Shown in pieces: positions 51,538 through 64,000 of a DNA stretch of 64,000 nt. This DNA is from Sipunculus nudus. Lineage: Eukaryota; Annelida; Sipuncula; Golfingiida; Sipunculidae. The position numbers were made by a program, and so were the translations under genes. Each line of letters starts with the position of its first letter. The first letter of the stretch is position 1. Location: NCBI GenBank assembly GCA_026874595.1, contig CM049307.1:65096870-65160869 (forward strand), written 5' to 3'. The notes below the pieces were generated by a model. The model did not search any database. It worked only from the letters and a program-made list of their open reading frames with translations, and was not told the DNA's origin.

Positions 51538-52976
51538 TTTCCTGCAGTGTGACATCATTGTGGGCCTGACAGTAGGCTTGATTGTGATACCTCAATGATT
51601 GTTATAACATTTCATTTTCTTAGACTTAACAGCAGTGTGACATCATTGTGGGCCCGACTGTGGGCTTTACTGTGATACCTTACTGATTGTTATTACATAT
51701 CAGGTTCTCAGACCTGCAGTGTGACATCATTGTGGGCCTGACAGTAGGCTTGATTGTGATACCTCAATGATTGTTATAACATTTCATTTTCTAAGACTTA
51801 GCTGCAGTGTGACATCATTGTGGGTCTGACTGTGGGCTTGATTGTGATACCTCAATGATTGTTATAACATTTCATTTTCTAAGACTTAGCTGCAGTGTGA
51901 CATCATTGTGGGCCTGACTGTGGGCTTGATTGTGATACCTCAATGATTGTTATAACATTTCATTTTCTAAGACTTAGCTGCAGTGTTACATCATTGTGGG
52001 CCTGACTGTGGGCTTGATTGTGATACCTCAATGATTGTTATAACATTTCATTTTCAAAGACTTAGCTGCAGTGTTACATCATTGTGGGCCTGACAGTAGG
52101 CTTGATTGTGATACCTCAATGATTGTTATTCCATTTCAGGTTCTCAGACCTGCAGTGTGACATTACTGTGGGCCTGACAGTAGGCTTGATTGTGATACCT
52201 CAATGATTGTTATAACATTTCATTTTCTAAGACTTAGCTGCAGTGTGACATCATTGTGGGCCTGACTGTAGGCTTTACTGTGATACCTTACTGATTGTTA
52301 TTACATTTCAGGTTCTCAGACCTGCAGTGTGACATCATTGTGGGCCTGACAGTAGGCTTGATTGTGATACCTCAATGATTGTTATAACATTTCATTTTCT
52401 AAGACTCAGCTGCAGTGTGACATCATTGTGGGCCTGACTGTGGGCTTGATTGTGATACCTCAATGATTGTTATAACATTTCATTTTCTAAGACTTAGCTG
52501 GTGTGTGACATCATTGTGGGCCTGACTGTGGGCTTGATTGTGATACCTCAATGATTGTTATAACATTTCATTTTCTAAGACTTAGCTGCAGTGTTACATC
52601 ATTGTGGGCCTGACAGTAGGCTTGATTGTGATACCTCAATGATTGTTATTCCATTTCAGGTTCTCAGACCTGCAGTGTGACATTACTGTGGGCCTGACAG
52701 TAGGCTTGATTGTGATACCTCAATGATTGTTATTACATTTCAGGTTCTCAGACCTGCAGTGTGACATTATTGTGGGCCTGACTGTGGGCTTGACTATGAT
52801 ACCTCAATGATTGTTATCACATTTCAGATTCTCAGACCTGCAGTGTGACATTATTGCTGGTCTGGCTGTAGGCTTTACTGTGATACCTCAGTGATTGTTA
52901 TTATATGTTATTACATTATTGCGTGTCTGACTGTGGGCTTGACTTTGATACCATACTGATTGTTATTACATTTCAG
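51538..52976 (+). repeat. 88-bp tandem array copied from an SLC26 splice acceptor and exon half, about 16 copies
   Basis: CTGCAGTGTGACATCATTGT followed by GGGCCTGACTGTGGGCTTGA and GTGATACCTCAATGA recurs about every 88 bases (for example 51802 and 51890). It is the same as the 5' half of the true exon at 52977 (CTGCAGTGTGACATTATTGC...ATACCCCAGGG). Several copies keep the acceptor TTTCAG|GTTCTCAGACC (for example near 52136, 52309, 52657 and 52741), and others have it changed to CATTTTCTAAGACTTAG. In the copies, the CCC CAG GGT of the exon reads CCT CAA TGA, a stop. Confidence 0.93.
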
Positions 52977-53079
52977 GTTCTCGGACCTGCAGTGTGACAT
53001 TATTGCGGGCCTGACTGTAGGCTTGACTGTTATACCCCAGGGTTTGGCTTACGCTAGTTTGGCACAGCTTCCACCACAG
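52977..53079 (+). CDS. SLC26A11: SLC26/SulP anion transporter, second exon (TM1)
   Basis: Acceptor ACATTTCAG before 52977 and donor CCACAG|GTTGGT after 53079. It completes an Arg codon and encodes FSDLQCDIIAGLTVGLTVIP and then QGLAYASLAQLPPQ, which forms the first transmembrane helix and the SulP signature (PQGxAYAxLAxLPP). The form GLTVGLTVIPQGLAYA is typical of the SLC26A11-like branch, whereas most other SLC26 members differ there. The next exon, expected to begin YGLYS, was not found before 64000. Confidence 0.88.
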
Positions 53080-54850
53080 GTTGGTAAAATTAGTTAAAAT
53101 CAGGGCAGTTTAATATTAGATTCTGTGCCAGTATTCACCTGATTAATACAGTATGAATACTGTATCACTAACTTATTGGAAATTAAATAGCTTGTCTTAA
53201 TCAGTCATTTGACAAATTCCTGTGATATTTGTTCTCTGAAAGAATACCTTTGATATGAATTCTTTGATGTCAACATTTGTCACTAGTCTGTACACAGCAT
53301 TCCTATGTTTGTGATTAAAATCAGGTAACTGTCGGGACAATGTTGCTGCTTTTCTCTACACCAGTCTTGTTTTAACACACTTATGGCTATATATGCCATA
53401 CCTTTGAGAATAAGAGAGGAATATTATTAGCCTTAGATACACCTTATATATAGGCAATCACATTTATATTTCACATTGACACCATGATCCCTAAATTTGG
53501 TCACATTCACAATAAAAATAGTCAGTGATAAAATTGAGCTACCTTGGTGGTGGCTGAAACTGTTAATTAAGAAAGATTGTCCTCATACGTAAAGTGAGTG
53601 CCATTTTGATCCTCTGACATTAGTGCAGTGCCAGAGTGCCTTTACATGTTGTATCTAGGACTGCACTCTAACGCTCCATGAGGATGCAAATATTTTCATC
53701 ATTTTCGACAGTGCCTCATGGCCTACAAAGATGCTGTCATTTGTCATAAACCAGAACAACTGTTAGGATTCTGTTTTAACAAAGCATATTGTTAAATCCC
53801 CATGCAAGTCTGTTGAATTTCTGACTGCATGAACACAAGCATGTCTCACAAGGGTTACTTGATGATGGCCAATAGTACATGACACAGACAATGACTTTTT
53901 ACCATAGAGACAGATTTTCTCTCTGGTATGCGAGTTCACATGTATTCATCACTCTTAAAATAATGTTAAGAATATCCACTGTTCACTCCAGTATCCATGC
54001 AACAGGATGAATGCACTCCTCCTGTATGGGTTCCATCATGACTCAAGTAGGCTTACCAGTCTAAAATAAATGTCTACAGAGTTGTGTATTTATGGCTAAT
54101 GTAATGCAGAAATTTATAACAAGCATATCCACACGGGTTAAGTTCACGTCAACCTATTTTGATTAAAATTAAATTACATTTAAACAGATTCCACAGATGG
54201 ATTCTTCTCACTGATAAAAACTCATTTATTGGTTTTAAGATGCATTTGCATTTAAGCTCTGCTGTAAACATGTAAATTTGAAGACTCAGAGGAGAGGTTA
54301 AGAGCTGACCCTAGAAATGAAACAGAGGAAAACCTGGGAAATAAGAAAATGTCACTTTCTGTCAGTGCAGGAAATATCAGATATAGTTCATATGAATGAA
54401 TATGAGAGATATCAGTGCCTTTCTAGCATGAATATTATCAGTTACTGTTATCAGACTGTTTTATGCTACTGGCAATATCATTATCGTACAATATGTGCTG
54501 ATGAACAGCATATGGGTGAAATGTGTCCCAATCATTTCCTTTTCATGTCAGTCAACAATGGACGTTGTTATGTATACTGATTTCACATTATAAATTTTGT
54601 CTCACATGACAACAGTTATTCAACTGTTCCATCACAGCTTCTGTTCATTGTTATCTGGTCAGACATATCATATAATCATTGCAGCTACAGACTTCAAATT
54701 ATGCATACAGTTACATGTGGGAAATTTCTCTAAGGTGGCCTGAAATTGTGTCACTGTTGAAAGCCTGGTTGATCATCATAAAATTGCGCCACCAATCTCT
54801 ACCAGTTTAATCTTTTAAGAATGTAGCTATTCAGTTCTAAATATTTTTTT
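53080..54850. other. SLC26 intron
   Basis: 1.8 kb of AT-rich sequence. The 87-codon ORF at 54317-54580 has no recognisable similarity and no splice context, so it is not called. Confidence 0.65.
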
Positions 54851-57468
54851 AGCTCAGCTGACTATAAGTCATCTGAGCTATAGTCATGGTCCATTGTCCG
54901 TTGTCCGTCCGTCCGTAGATGTGGCACGTTTTGAAACCGTAAGACCTAGGAACCTAAAATTCGGCATAGTTTTAGATGTCCCCAAGATCTCCTACCAAGC
55001 CGAAAACTGGGTCTTTGCGACTTGGTTCCTTTGAGAAATTAAGGAAAAACCTCAATTTTTTATTAAAAACCTATTTTCACACTTCAGGGCTGCCTAATAT
55101 CAAAACCACTCATTTGTTTTTCCTCATATTTACCATAAATATTCCTCTATATAGTTCCTATGTACATGCCTGAAATTATGTCTGTATTATATAATTTAAG
55201 AAAGTTATGGGCCAGAACATAATGCATTTTGTAAAAAATCAGGCATGATATTTGATCACTTAACACAAAACTTGTTAAAGCTATGGACTTTTTTTCAAGT
55301 AATATAACTTTAATTAATTAAAATTAAATTGTATACCCATAATTAGATCAAAATCCTTTAAATTTTTTAAAATGTTAACAAAAATAAAAAAATTGGTACC
55401 TTAAATTTTGCCTTACTTTGACCATGGCACGTTTTTTTCCTGTAAGTACTTTGGATTTAATTTTCTCAGCATGTTTTTGTTAGCATTTTGTCTGTTAACA
55501 CAAAAAATTTGAAACCAGTTGAATAAAAAACTGTAGATTTTATTCAAGTTTTCAAGCACCATGTAACATATTGTTTACATCAGGCTAGTGTTATGCATTT
55601 TGCAAGAGCTCAGCTCCCCAGCTTAAGCTCTCAGTTTGTAAAATTTGGCATACAATTAGATGTCTCCAAAATCCCCTATCATGCCAAGAATTTGGTCACT
55701 AGGACTTAATACCTTTGAGATATTAATGAAAAAATTATTTTTCAATTAAAAACCCATTGTTACACTTCAATACTGCCTAATATCAAAATCACTGATCTGA
55801 CTTTAATCATATATAATATACATGTGTTTCTATACATTCTCTGTGCACATGCCAGAAATGATGTCAGTATTGCGTAATTGTTTTAAGTTATGGGCCCAAA
55901 CATAATGCACTTTGTAAAAAATCAAGAAATATATTTACTCCCTTAACAAGGGGCTTGCTGAAGCTAGAGATTTTTTGTCAGGGATGTAACATTATTTAAT
56001 CAAGATTCAATTGAATACCTAAAAATTAGTTCTGAATTTTTAAAATTTTATAAGTTATTAGTATAAATATAAAATTAGTACCTTAAATTTTGCCCAACTT
56101 TGACCATTTCACTTTTGTTTCATGTGAGCTCTGTTTATATAATTTTCATATCATGCACACATAAGGATTTCAGCTTTTTAGTTTAGAAAACTGAAAGAAA
56201 TTGGCCAAAAATTGTAGCTTTTATTAATGTTTTTATGAGACCATGTCAGACCTTGGCTCTCTCCAGCCACTCTTGAGTCACCTGTATGTTGACCTTGTTG
56301 AACTTTCAGCAAATTATGCACGCTTCAGGCGAGGCATATACTTGGGCAGCCAGGCAGCTTATGGCCAGCCACAGTTGATCCAGGTGTCCAACCCAACTCA
56401 TCTAGTAGTTTTAACCAACAACATAACAATAAACAATAAATTAATCAATTTTTATTGGTTTTTAATAACAAATTAAAGAAAAATAGAAAAGGAATTTGTT
56501 AGTTTATAATAATAGGGAATTAACTTGCAGTTACTGATGATATAAGAATCTTGTATCGATGGATAGAATGTCACGTATTCTAAATAACACCATGCAGTCA
56601 CCTATGGCATTTTTCAGTTCAATTTTAATAATAAAAAAGTAAATCATATTATTCATTACTAATCATAAGGGATCATATGAAGGAAATTAATGATAGACAA
56701 AGATGCAGTTGATAATATTAATCTAGGTTCCTACTGTGTCTAGTGTGTACATTGATGTGAAATTAGTCCAAAATGAACATATCACATTTATTTTTCTTTA
56801 ATATAAATAAAAGTCATAAAACCAGGTACTTATGATCATTATTTAAATGTTTGAATTTTGTACATTCTGGATTCTCAACACCATTGTTTGGTGAAAACTG
56901 AATAAATACCAGACATGGTGGGAATACTTTGCAATTGTATTTAAATACGAATATAAATATGTACTCCATTATAAAATTTCTTGCATAAAGAATGGGAATT
57001 CAGGTAAAAATGAAAGTATATGAATACCAGTGCAAATACTTTCCAAATGTATTCATGAATGCATTCATGAATATATTCTTAAATATTATTTTAATAATCA
57101 TTTCAGTTATATTTCATTTTAAAAATCATATGATACTCTTATTATTTTTAATAAAAATTATATCTGGGACAATATTTGTAATTTTTTTTAATAAATAGTT
57201 AAACTCTTATATTATATGTTCTGCTTATAAGTTATATGGCCAAGTCAAAATCTGTGTGACAATAGTACTCCATTTGTTAATAAAATAAATGAAATCAATT
57301 CTCTTCTCTGTCTCCAAAGGTACTATCAAAATCATACATAAGCTAAACAACAACAACTCATAATACAGCTTATACTTATTACCACACAAAACCAGCATGT
57401 GCCTCATTTCTAAATCATATTTTTTTATCATATATAACAGCTGAGTGCCATGACCCATAGGTCCCTTG
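54851..57468 (+). mobile_element. Helitron-like element H3, second copy
   Basis: The 5' hairpin AGCTCAGCTGACT...AGTCATCTGAGCT spans 54851-54879, followed by GTCCGTCCGTCCG. The 3' end CAGCTGAGTGCCATGACCCA, continuing TAGGTCCCTTG|T, ends at 57468. The body shares long phrases with the 22.2-kb copy (GATGTGGCACGTTTTGAAAC; two ~690-bp internal units near 54943 and 55641). The last ~1.2 kb (56250-57430) is very AT-rich and may include another insertion. Confidence 0.68.
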
Positions 57469-57821
57469 TTTCCAAATAGCTTGCCCAAGCCTGAAAGCAA
57501 GCTGATATTCCTGAAATCTGTCGGCCTGTCTGTTATATTGTCCTGGGGCCCATTGGTCCTTGATTCTCATTAAGGCATCTGTTTTATGTATCCAGGCCTC
57601 TTTGAGCACCATGTGTGCCATGAGTCATCATATATTTTGTACCCGTGAAATTACATTTTGACAAGTTTCAGTACATCTGGTAATCAGGTAAATAAGAAAA
57701 TCTTTCAAACAGCACCCAGTGATATTTCATTTAGACAAGTGTCAGTATGGCTTGTACTTGGCCTTATTGTGTATAAAATGGATATATTAAGAAAATATTT
57801 GTGGAAAGGTACTGTTTATTA

Positions 57822-60050
57822 GCGAACCTGTGAGCTTATGCAATGGTGCGGCATTGTCTGTTGTATGTTGTGCGTCGTCTGTACGTTAACCATAGCTATC
57901 TCAGAAAAGGCAGGAGCTAGCATCACCAATTTTTTTGCAAATAATCAGTTATCTGAAAAACTCTATCAGATTTTGTTTATTTTTTTTCTAACTGCATTTT
58001 CTTAAATTTTATAGGGAAAAAGCTAAAAAAGCTTTAAAATCTTCTTCTCTGAAACTGTCCAGCCAAATTGTCCAATATTTTGCAGAAATGATCCCTGGAA
58101 CAATCTTTCTCAAGTTTGTTCGAATGGTTCCAGTTCCGAGATTTTTGGCCCAGTAACAGGAGGTTTAACTTTGTCATCTGTCCAAAAAAGCATATTAAAA
58201 TTTCAATCTCAGAAACGGCTGAAGCTATCATCACCATATTTTATGCCAATTTTGGTCACATAGGTCATTTCTGAAATTGAGGTATTGGTGGCGCCACCTG
58301 CATCGGCCTTTTTTGTACGGGGGTCATCAGTGCCTGTATCGCACAGAAATGATCCTAGGGTAGTGCTTTCTGAAGTGTTCAAATGGTCTCTGTTAAGTGA
58401 CTTTTGGCTAAGTTATGGGAGGCTGAATTTAGTCATCTGCCAAAACAGCCCATTTTAGCTCAGTGGCTACAAAGATCTTCTTCTCAAAAACCACTGGGCC
58501 AAATTCTTCAATCTCACACATTAATTGTCCTCAGATGTTGATAATTCAAGTTTGTTCAAACGGTTTTGGTTCAGTGCTTTTTGGGTGAGTTACAGGAAGC
58601 TGAACTGAGCCAGTTTGCTGTATCTTCCTATATGAGTTATAAACCTGCGAAACGTTTTTCGACTGATGCCACTGAAGCCAGTTTGTTAAATATTTTACAA
58701 GAATAATCCCCACAATAATTTTTATAATAATTGTCATTAATGGTTCCATATGAATGATTTTTGGCTGAATTATGGAGATTAAATTGATTCATTTTACCAT
58801 ATATGTTAGCTGTGTGATGCTGTTACATCTAGCCTGGCACCAGTTTATCAGCATCTATTACATCATGCCACTAGACATTTAGATTTCAGGTTATCTTTGG
58901 TTAATATTGACAAGTATGTTTTTTAAAAGCTTTTAAAAAAATTAGATTTATGATTAAAGTTATTCATCATACCAGGCAATGTAGCAAACATAGATATTCA
59001 GCTCTCTGTGGCTATATAAAGACATCTGTACATGGATTATAAATTATTGGTATCCCTACTTAACTTAATTTAAGAATTTGCCATCAATGAGATATATCTG
59101 TATTATAATTTTGCATTCAATATGCATCTGTAATAATTTTACATATATTCCTGATTCCTTTTTTTAGCTCAGCTGACTATAAGTCATCTGAGCTATAGTC
59201 GTGGTCCTTTGTCCGTCGTCCGTCCGTCCGGCCGTTAACAGGGCACGTTTTGAAACCGTTGGACCTATGAATCCAAAATTTTGCATACTGTTAGATGTTC
59301 CCAAAATCTCTTACCATACCGAAAATTGGGTCACTAGGACTTCGTTCCCTTGAGGTTCACTCAGTGCAGCCAGGTACAGGTCAAAAGTTCACTCAGTCTA
59401 GCCAGGTGCAGGTCAAGAGTTCACTCAGTGCAGTAGCTTGAGGCAGCAATTTGTCACAGTTCACTCGGGGGCAACTGCCTTACTCACCTAAGCCTCGTCA
59501 GCCGAGTGCATCAAACTCAAGGGAAGTTTGATGTATTTTCCTGATATTTTGACCTGTCTATGTGTCTTTGATGATATTCTCATTTACAAGAGAGATGGTG
59601 CCACCTACATTGACTTTTGCAGTGTATGAGCCTGCTTATTTCTACAGAGGAATTAGATACATCAGCCTAAAATTGGGCATATTTATACATATCAGGTAGC
59701 TTTATTGTGTCAAGACTTGTGGCGCCACCTACAGTAATCTTTGCACAGTGTATGTCCCTGCTTATTTCGCAGGAGGGGTTAGACATATTGGTCTGACATT
59801 GGGCATATGTATATATCTCTTCGTTGTATACATGACTGGTGGTGCCAGCTACAATCATTTTTGTGTTGTGTGCACCCATGCCAGAATTTCAGCAGTGATG
59901 TTTGTGTAATTGTTTCTTGTTCAAAGTGTTTAGAACTTGCATTGTTCATATACATGTTACACATGTTCTTGAAAAGTAATGGTCCAGCATTGAAGCATTA
60001 TACCTGGTGTAATCCTATTGCACAGGTTCGCATTAGGCCTGTAGGCCTTG
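57822..60050 (+). mobile_element. Helitron-like element H5, carrying an H3 fragment
   Basis: GCGAACCTGTG at 57822-57832 is the exact inverse of CACAGGTTCGC at 60021-60031. A 3' hairpin AGGCC-TGTA-GGCCT (60035-60048) is followed by the terminal CTTG (60047-60050) and a T run. TGTGCGTCGTCTGTACGTTA after the 5' end corresponds to the (TCCG)n run of the other families. The interior has diverged repeats marked by GGTGGCGCCACCT and TTTGGCTGAGTTA. A fragment of H3 with an intact 5' hairpin (59166-59194) lies inside. Confidence 0.72.
59166..59350 (+). mobile_element. H3 5' fragment nested in H5
   Basis: AGCTCAGCTGACT...AGTCATCTGAGCT at 59166-59194, then GTCCGTCGTCCGTCCGTCCG and the H3 body phrase GGGCACGTTTTGAAACCGTT. 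After about 59350 it runs into three repeats of GTTCACTCAGT...CAGCCAGGT(A/G)CAGGTCAA and no H3 3' end is seen. Confidence 0.7.
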
Positions 60051-60280
60051 TTTTTCAATAAGTGTAAATAAATTATAAAACCTGTTTTGAGCGTTTATAG
60101 TTGTATCCCTATTGCTGAAGGTGTACAAGCTAATTAGAAGTGGTAGACTGCCTTGAAAAAAGTAATAGGTGCCCAAAATAACCTGAAAAGCTTTAGTATA
60201 TGTTAATACTTTTCTAAAAAAAAAAATTTTAAATGAGAAATGTTCAGCTCTAGCTGCTCAAGTGAGACTTGGTAGTTGGT
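60051..60280. other. SLC26 intron before the 37-bp array
   Basis: AT-rich with no feature. Confidence 0.6.
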
Positions 60281-63200
60281 CACACAGTAAATAGTGAAAA
60301 TTAAATACAGCACCTCCTGTCTACCAAATAGTGAAAATTAAATACAGCACCTCCTGTCCACTAAATAGTGAAAATCAAATACAGCACCTCCTGTCCACTA
60401 AATAGTGAAAATTAAATACAGCACCTCCTGTCCACCAAATAGTGAAAATTAAATACAGCACCTCCTGTCCACCAAATAGTGAACATTAAATACAGCACCT
60501 CCAGTCCACTAAATAGTGTACATTAAATACAGCACCTCCTGTCCACCAAAAAATGAACATTAATTACAGCACCTCCTATCCACCAAATAGTGAACATTCA
60601 GTACAGCACCTCCTGTCCACCAAATAGTGAAAATTAAATACAGCACCTCCTGTCTACCAAATAGTGAAAATTAAATACAGCACCTCCTGTCCACTAAATA
60701 GTGAAAATTAAATACAGCACCTCCTGTCTACCGAATAGTGAAAATTAAATACAATACCTCCTGTCCACCAAACAGTGAACATTAAATACAGCACCTCCTG
60801 TCCACCAAATAGTGAAAATTAAATACAGCACCTCCTGTCTACCAAATAGTGAAAATTAAATACAGCACCTCCTGTCCACTAAAAAGTGAACATTAAATAC
60901 AGCACCTCCTGTCCACTAAATAGTGAACATTAAATACAGCACCTCCTGTCCACTAAATAGTGAACATTAAATACAGCACCTCCTGTCCACTAAATAGTGA
61001 ACATTAAATACAGCACCTCCTGTCTACCAAATAGTGAAAATTAAATACAGCACCTCCTGTCTACCAAATAGTGAAAATTAAATACAGCACCTCCTGTCCA
61101 CCAAACAGTGAACATTAAATACAGTACCTCCTGTCCACCAAACAGTGAACATTAAAAACAGCACCTCCTGTCCACCAAATAGTGAACATTAAATACAGCA
61201 CCTCCTGTCTACCAAATAGTGAAAATTAAATACAGCACCTCCTGTCCACTAAATAGTGAAAATTAAATACAGCACTTCCTGTCCACTAAATAGTGAACAT
61301 TAAATACAGCACCTCCTGTCCACCAAATAGTGAAAATTAAATACAGCACCTCCTGTCCACTAAATAATGAACATTAAATACAGCACCTCCTGTCCACCAA
61401 ATAGTGTACATTAAATACAGCACCTCCTGTCTACCAAATAATGAACATTAAATACAGTACCTCCTGTCCACCAAATAGTGTACATTAAATACAGCACCTC
61501 CTGTCCACCAAATAATGAACATTAAATACAGCACCTCCTGTCCACCAAATAATTAACATTAAATACAGCACCTCCTGTCCACCAAATAATGAACATTAAA
61601 TACAGCACCTCCTGTCCACCAAATAATTAACATTTAATTCAGCACCTCCTATCCACCAAATAATGAACATTAAATACAGCACCCCCTGTCCACCAAATGA
61701 GGAACATTAAATTCAGCACCTCCTGTCCACCTAATAATGAACATTAAATACAGCACCTCCTGTCCATCAAATAATGAACATTAAATACAGCACCTCCTGT
61801 CCACCAAATAATGAACATTAAATACAGTACCTCCTGTCCACCAAATAATGAACATTAAATACAGCACCTCCTGTCCACCAAATAATGAACATTAAATACA
61901 GCACCTCCTGTCCACCAAATAATTAACATTAAATTCAGCACCTCCTATCCACCAAATAATGAACATTAAATACAGCACCTCCTGTCCACCAAATAATGAA
62001 CATTAAATACAGCACCTCCTGTCCACCAAATAATGAACATTAAATACAGTACCTCCTGTCCACCAAATATTGAACATTAAATACAGCACCTCCTGTCCAC
62101 CAAATAATGAACATTAAATACAGCACCTCCTGTCCACCAAATAATTAACATTAAATTCAGCACCTCCTATCCACCAAATAATGAACATTAAATACAGTAC
62201 CTCCTGTCCACCAAATAATGAACATTAAATACAGCACCTCCTGTCCACCAAATAATGAACATTAAATACAGCACCTCCTGTCCACCAAATAATTAACATT
62301 AAATTCAGCACCTCCTATCCACCAAATAATGAACATTAAATACAGCACCTCCTGTCCACCAAATAGTGAACATTAAATACAGCACCTCCTGTCCACCAAA
62401 TAATGAACATTAAATACAGTACCTCCTGTCCACCAAATAATGAACATTAAATACAGCACCTCCTGTCCACCAAATAATGAACATTAAATACAGCACCTCC
62501 TGTCCACCAAATAATTAACATTAAATTCAGCACCTCCTATCCACCAAATAGTGAACATTAAATACAGCACCTCCTGTCCACCAAATAATGAACATTAAAT
62601 ACAGCACCTCCTGTCCACCAAATAATTAACATTAAATACAGCACCTCCTATCCACCAGATAGTGAACATTAAATACAGCACCTCCTGTCCACCAAATAAT
62701 TAACATTAAATACAGCACCTCCTGTCCACCAAATAGTGTACATTAAATACAGCACCTCCTGTCCACCAAATAATGAACATTAAATACAGCACCTCCTGTC
62801 CACCAAATAATGAACATTAAATACAGCACCTCCTGTCCACCAAATAATTAACATTAAATTCAGCACCTCCTATCCACCAAATAGTGAACATTAAATACAG
62901 CACCTCCTGTCCACCAAATAATGAACATTAAATACAGCACCTCCTGTCCACCAAATAATGAACATTAAATACAGTACCTCCTGTCCACCAAATAATTAAC
63001 ATTAAATACAGCACCTCCTATCCACCAAATAGTGAACATTATATACAGCACCTCCTGTCCACCAAATAATTAACATTAAATACAACACCTCCTGTCCACC
63101 AAATAGTGTACATTAAATACAACACCTCCTGTCCACCAAATAATGAACATTAAATACAGCACCTCCTGTCCACCAAATAATTAACATTAAATACAGCACC

Positions 63201-63956
63201 TCCTGTCCACCAAATAATGAACATTAAATACAGCACCTCCTGTCCACCAAATAATGAACATTAAATACAGCACCTCCTGTCCACCAAATGATTAACATTA
63301 AATTCAGCACCTCCTATCCACCAAATAATGAACATTAAATACAGCACCCCCTGTCCACCAAATTAGGAACATTAAATTCAGCACCTCCTGTCCACCAAAT
63401 AATGAACATTAAATACAGCACCTCCTGTCCACCAAATAATGAACATTAAATACAGCACCTCCTGTCCACCAAATAATGAACATTAAATACAGTACCTCCT
63501 GTCCACCAAATAATGAACATTAAATACAGCACCTCCTGTCCACCAAATAATGAACATTAAATACAGCACCTCCTGTCCACCAAATAATTAACATTAAATT
63601 CAGCACCTCCTCTCCACCAAATAATGAACATTAAATACAGCACCTCCTGTCCACCAAATAGTGAACATTAAATACAGCACCTCCTGTCCACCAAATAATG
63701 AACATTAAATACAGTACCTCCTGTCCACCAAATAATGAACATTAAATACAGCACCTCCTGTCCACCAAATAATTAACATTAAATACAGCACCTCCTGTCC
63801 ACCAAATAATTAACATTAAATTCAGCACCTCCTATCCACCGAATAGTGAACATTAAATACAGCACCTCCTGTCCACCAAATACTGAACATTAAATACAGC
63901 AGCTCCTGTCCACCAAATAGTGAACATTAAATACAGCACCTCCTGTCCACTAAATA
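60281..63956. repeat. 37-bp satellite-like array, about 99 copies
   Basis: The unit is AAATACAGCACCTCCTGTCC followed by ACCAAATAATGAACATT; period 37 (for example 61861 and 61898). Early copies favour ACTAAATAGTGAAAATT, later ones ACCAAATAATGAACATT. A variant with TTAACATTAAATTCAGC and CCTATCC reappears at multi-unit spacing (near 61922, 62144, 62290, 62515, 62846), which points to block duplications. It lies in the SLC26 intron and ends about 45 bases before the window edge. No ORF crosses it because of frequent TAA/TAG. Confidence 0.97.
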
Positions 63957-64000
63957 GAAAAAACGTTATTTATTTTACAACATGCTTACAGTATGGCTTG

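Noticed and set aside
56243-56476. 77-codon ORF (MSDLGSLQPLLSHLY...) as an SLC26 exon or gene
   Set aside because: It does not match SLC26 sequence, lies within a Helitron-like element and lacks suitable splice sites.
60281-63956. CRISPR-like repeat array
   Set aside because: The 37-bp units abut directly without unique spacers, in an intron of an animal gene. It is a minisatellite.

Overview
The window is animal nuclear DNA with long introns, many minisatellites and many degraded transposons, and both recognised genes are split into exons. Their protein similarity, together with CTAG/CTTG-ending Helitron-like interspersed repeats that carry internal satellites (the style of bivalve 'pearl' elements), suggests a mollusc, probably a bivalve. 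That taxonomic call is inference.

1-33.7 kb: the 3' two-thirds of a KAT6-type (MOZ/MORF) MYST histone acetyltransferase gene on the + strand. Eleven exons at 4709-4812, 7211-7341, 8108-8180, 8605-8835, 13814-13907, 15411-15642, 19397-19556, 21115-21231, 21833-21929, 28036-28250 and 30064-32736 join with consistent phases into about 1374 codons. They encode the linker into the MYST domain, the C2HC zinc finger, the acetyl-CoA/catalytic core, a basic AT-hook-like segment, an acidic/Ser region and an Asn/Pro/Met-rich tail ending in Met-Arg-Arg. The N-terminal part (H15 and PHD fingers in the family) lies upstream of the window. The introns hold a 44-bp array (1.1-2.1 kb), a 42-bp array grown out of a KAT6 splice donor (8.8-9.8 kb), a 3.2-kb Helitron-like element with a ~285-bp satellite (10.3-13.5 kb), an 848-bp hAT-type element (15.7-16.6 kb), nested Helitron-like elements (17.3-19.0 kb and 22.2-26.8 kb), a 30-bp array (28.5-29.3 kb) and a tRNA-derived SINE (29.7 kb).

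33.7-51.3 kb: intergenic or 5' non-coding DNA. It includes a promoter-like cluster at 35.1 kb, a Helitron-like element, a broken LINE (36.9-41.4 kb) split by a 2.1-kb TIR element with TA target duplication, a flanking ~210-bp direct repeat whose right copy carries a hAT element, a GC-richer stretch with unassigned ORFs (42.6-43.4 kb), small TIR elements (47.2 and 48.1 kb) and a Helitron-like element with six 145-bp satellite units (48.8-50.0 kb).

51.3-64.0 kb: the first two recognisable exons of an SLC26/SulP anion transporter (SLC26A11-like, + strand). They are separated by an 88-bp tandem array whose unit is a copy of the second exon's acceptor and 5' half. The following intron runs off the window and contains more Helitron-like elements and a 37-bp array of about 99 copies.

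The most unusual theme is that three separate tandem duplications or arrays are built from exon-intron junctions (7.3, 8.8 and 51.5-53.0 kb) and so multiply decoy splice sites next to the true ones. I found no operon, CRISPR array or clearly new enzymatic system.
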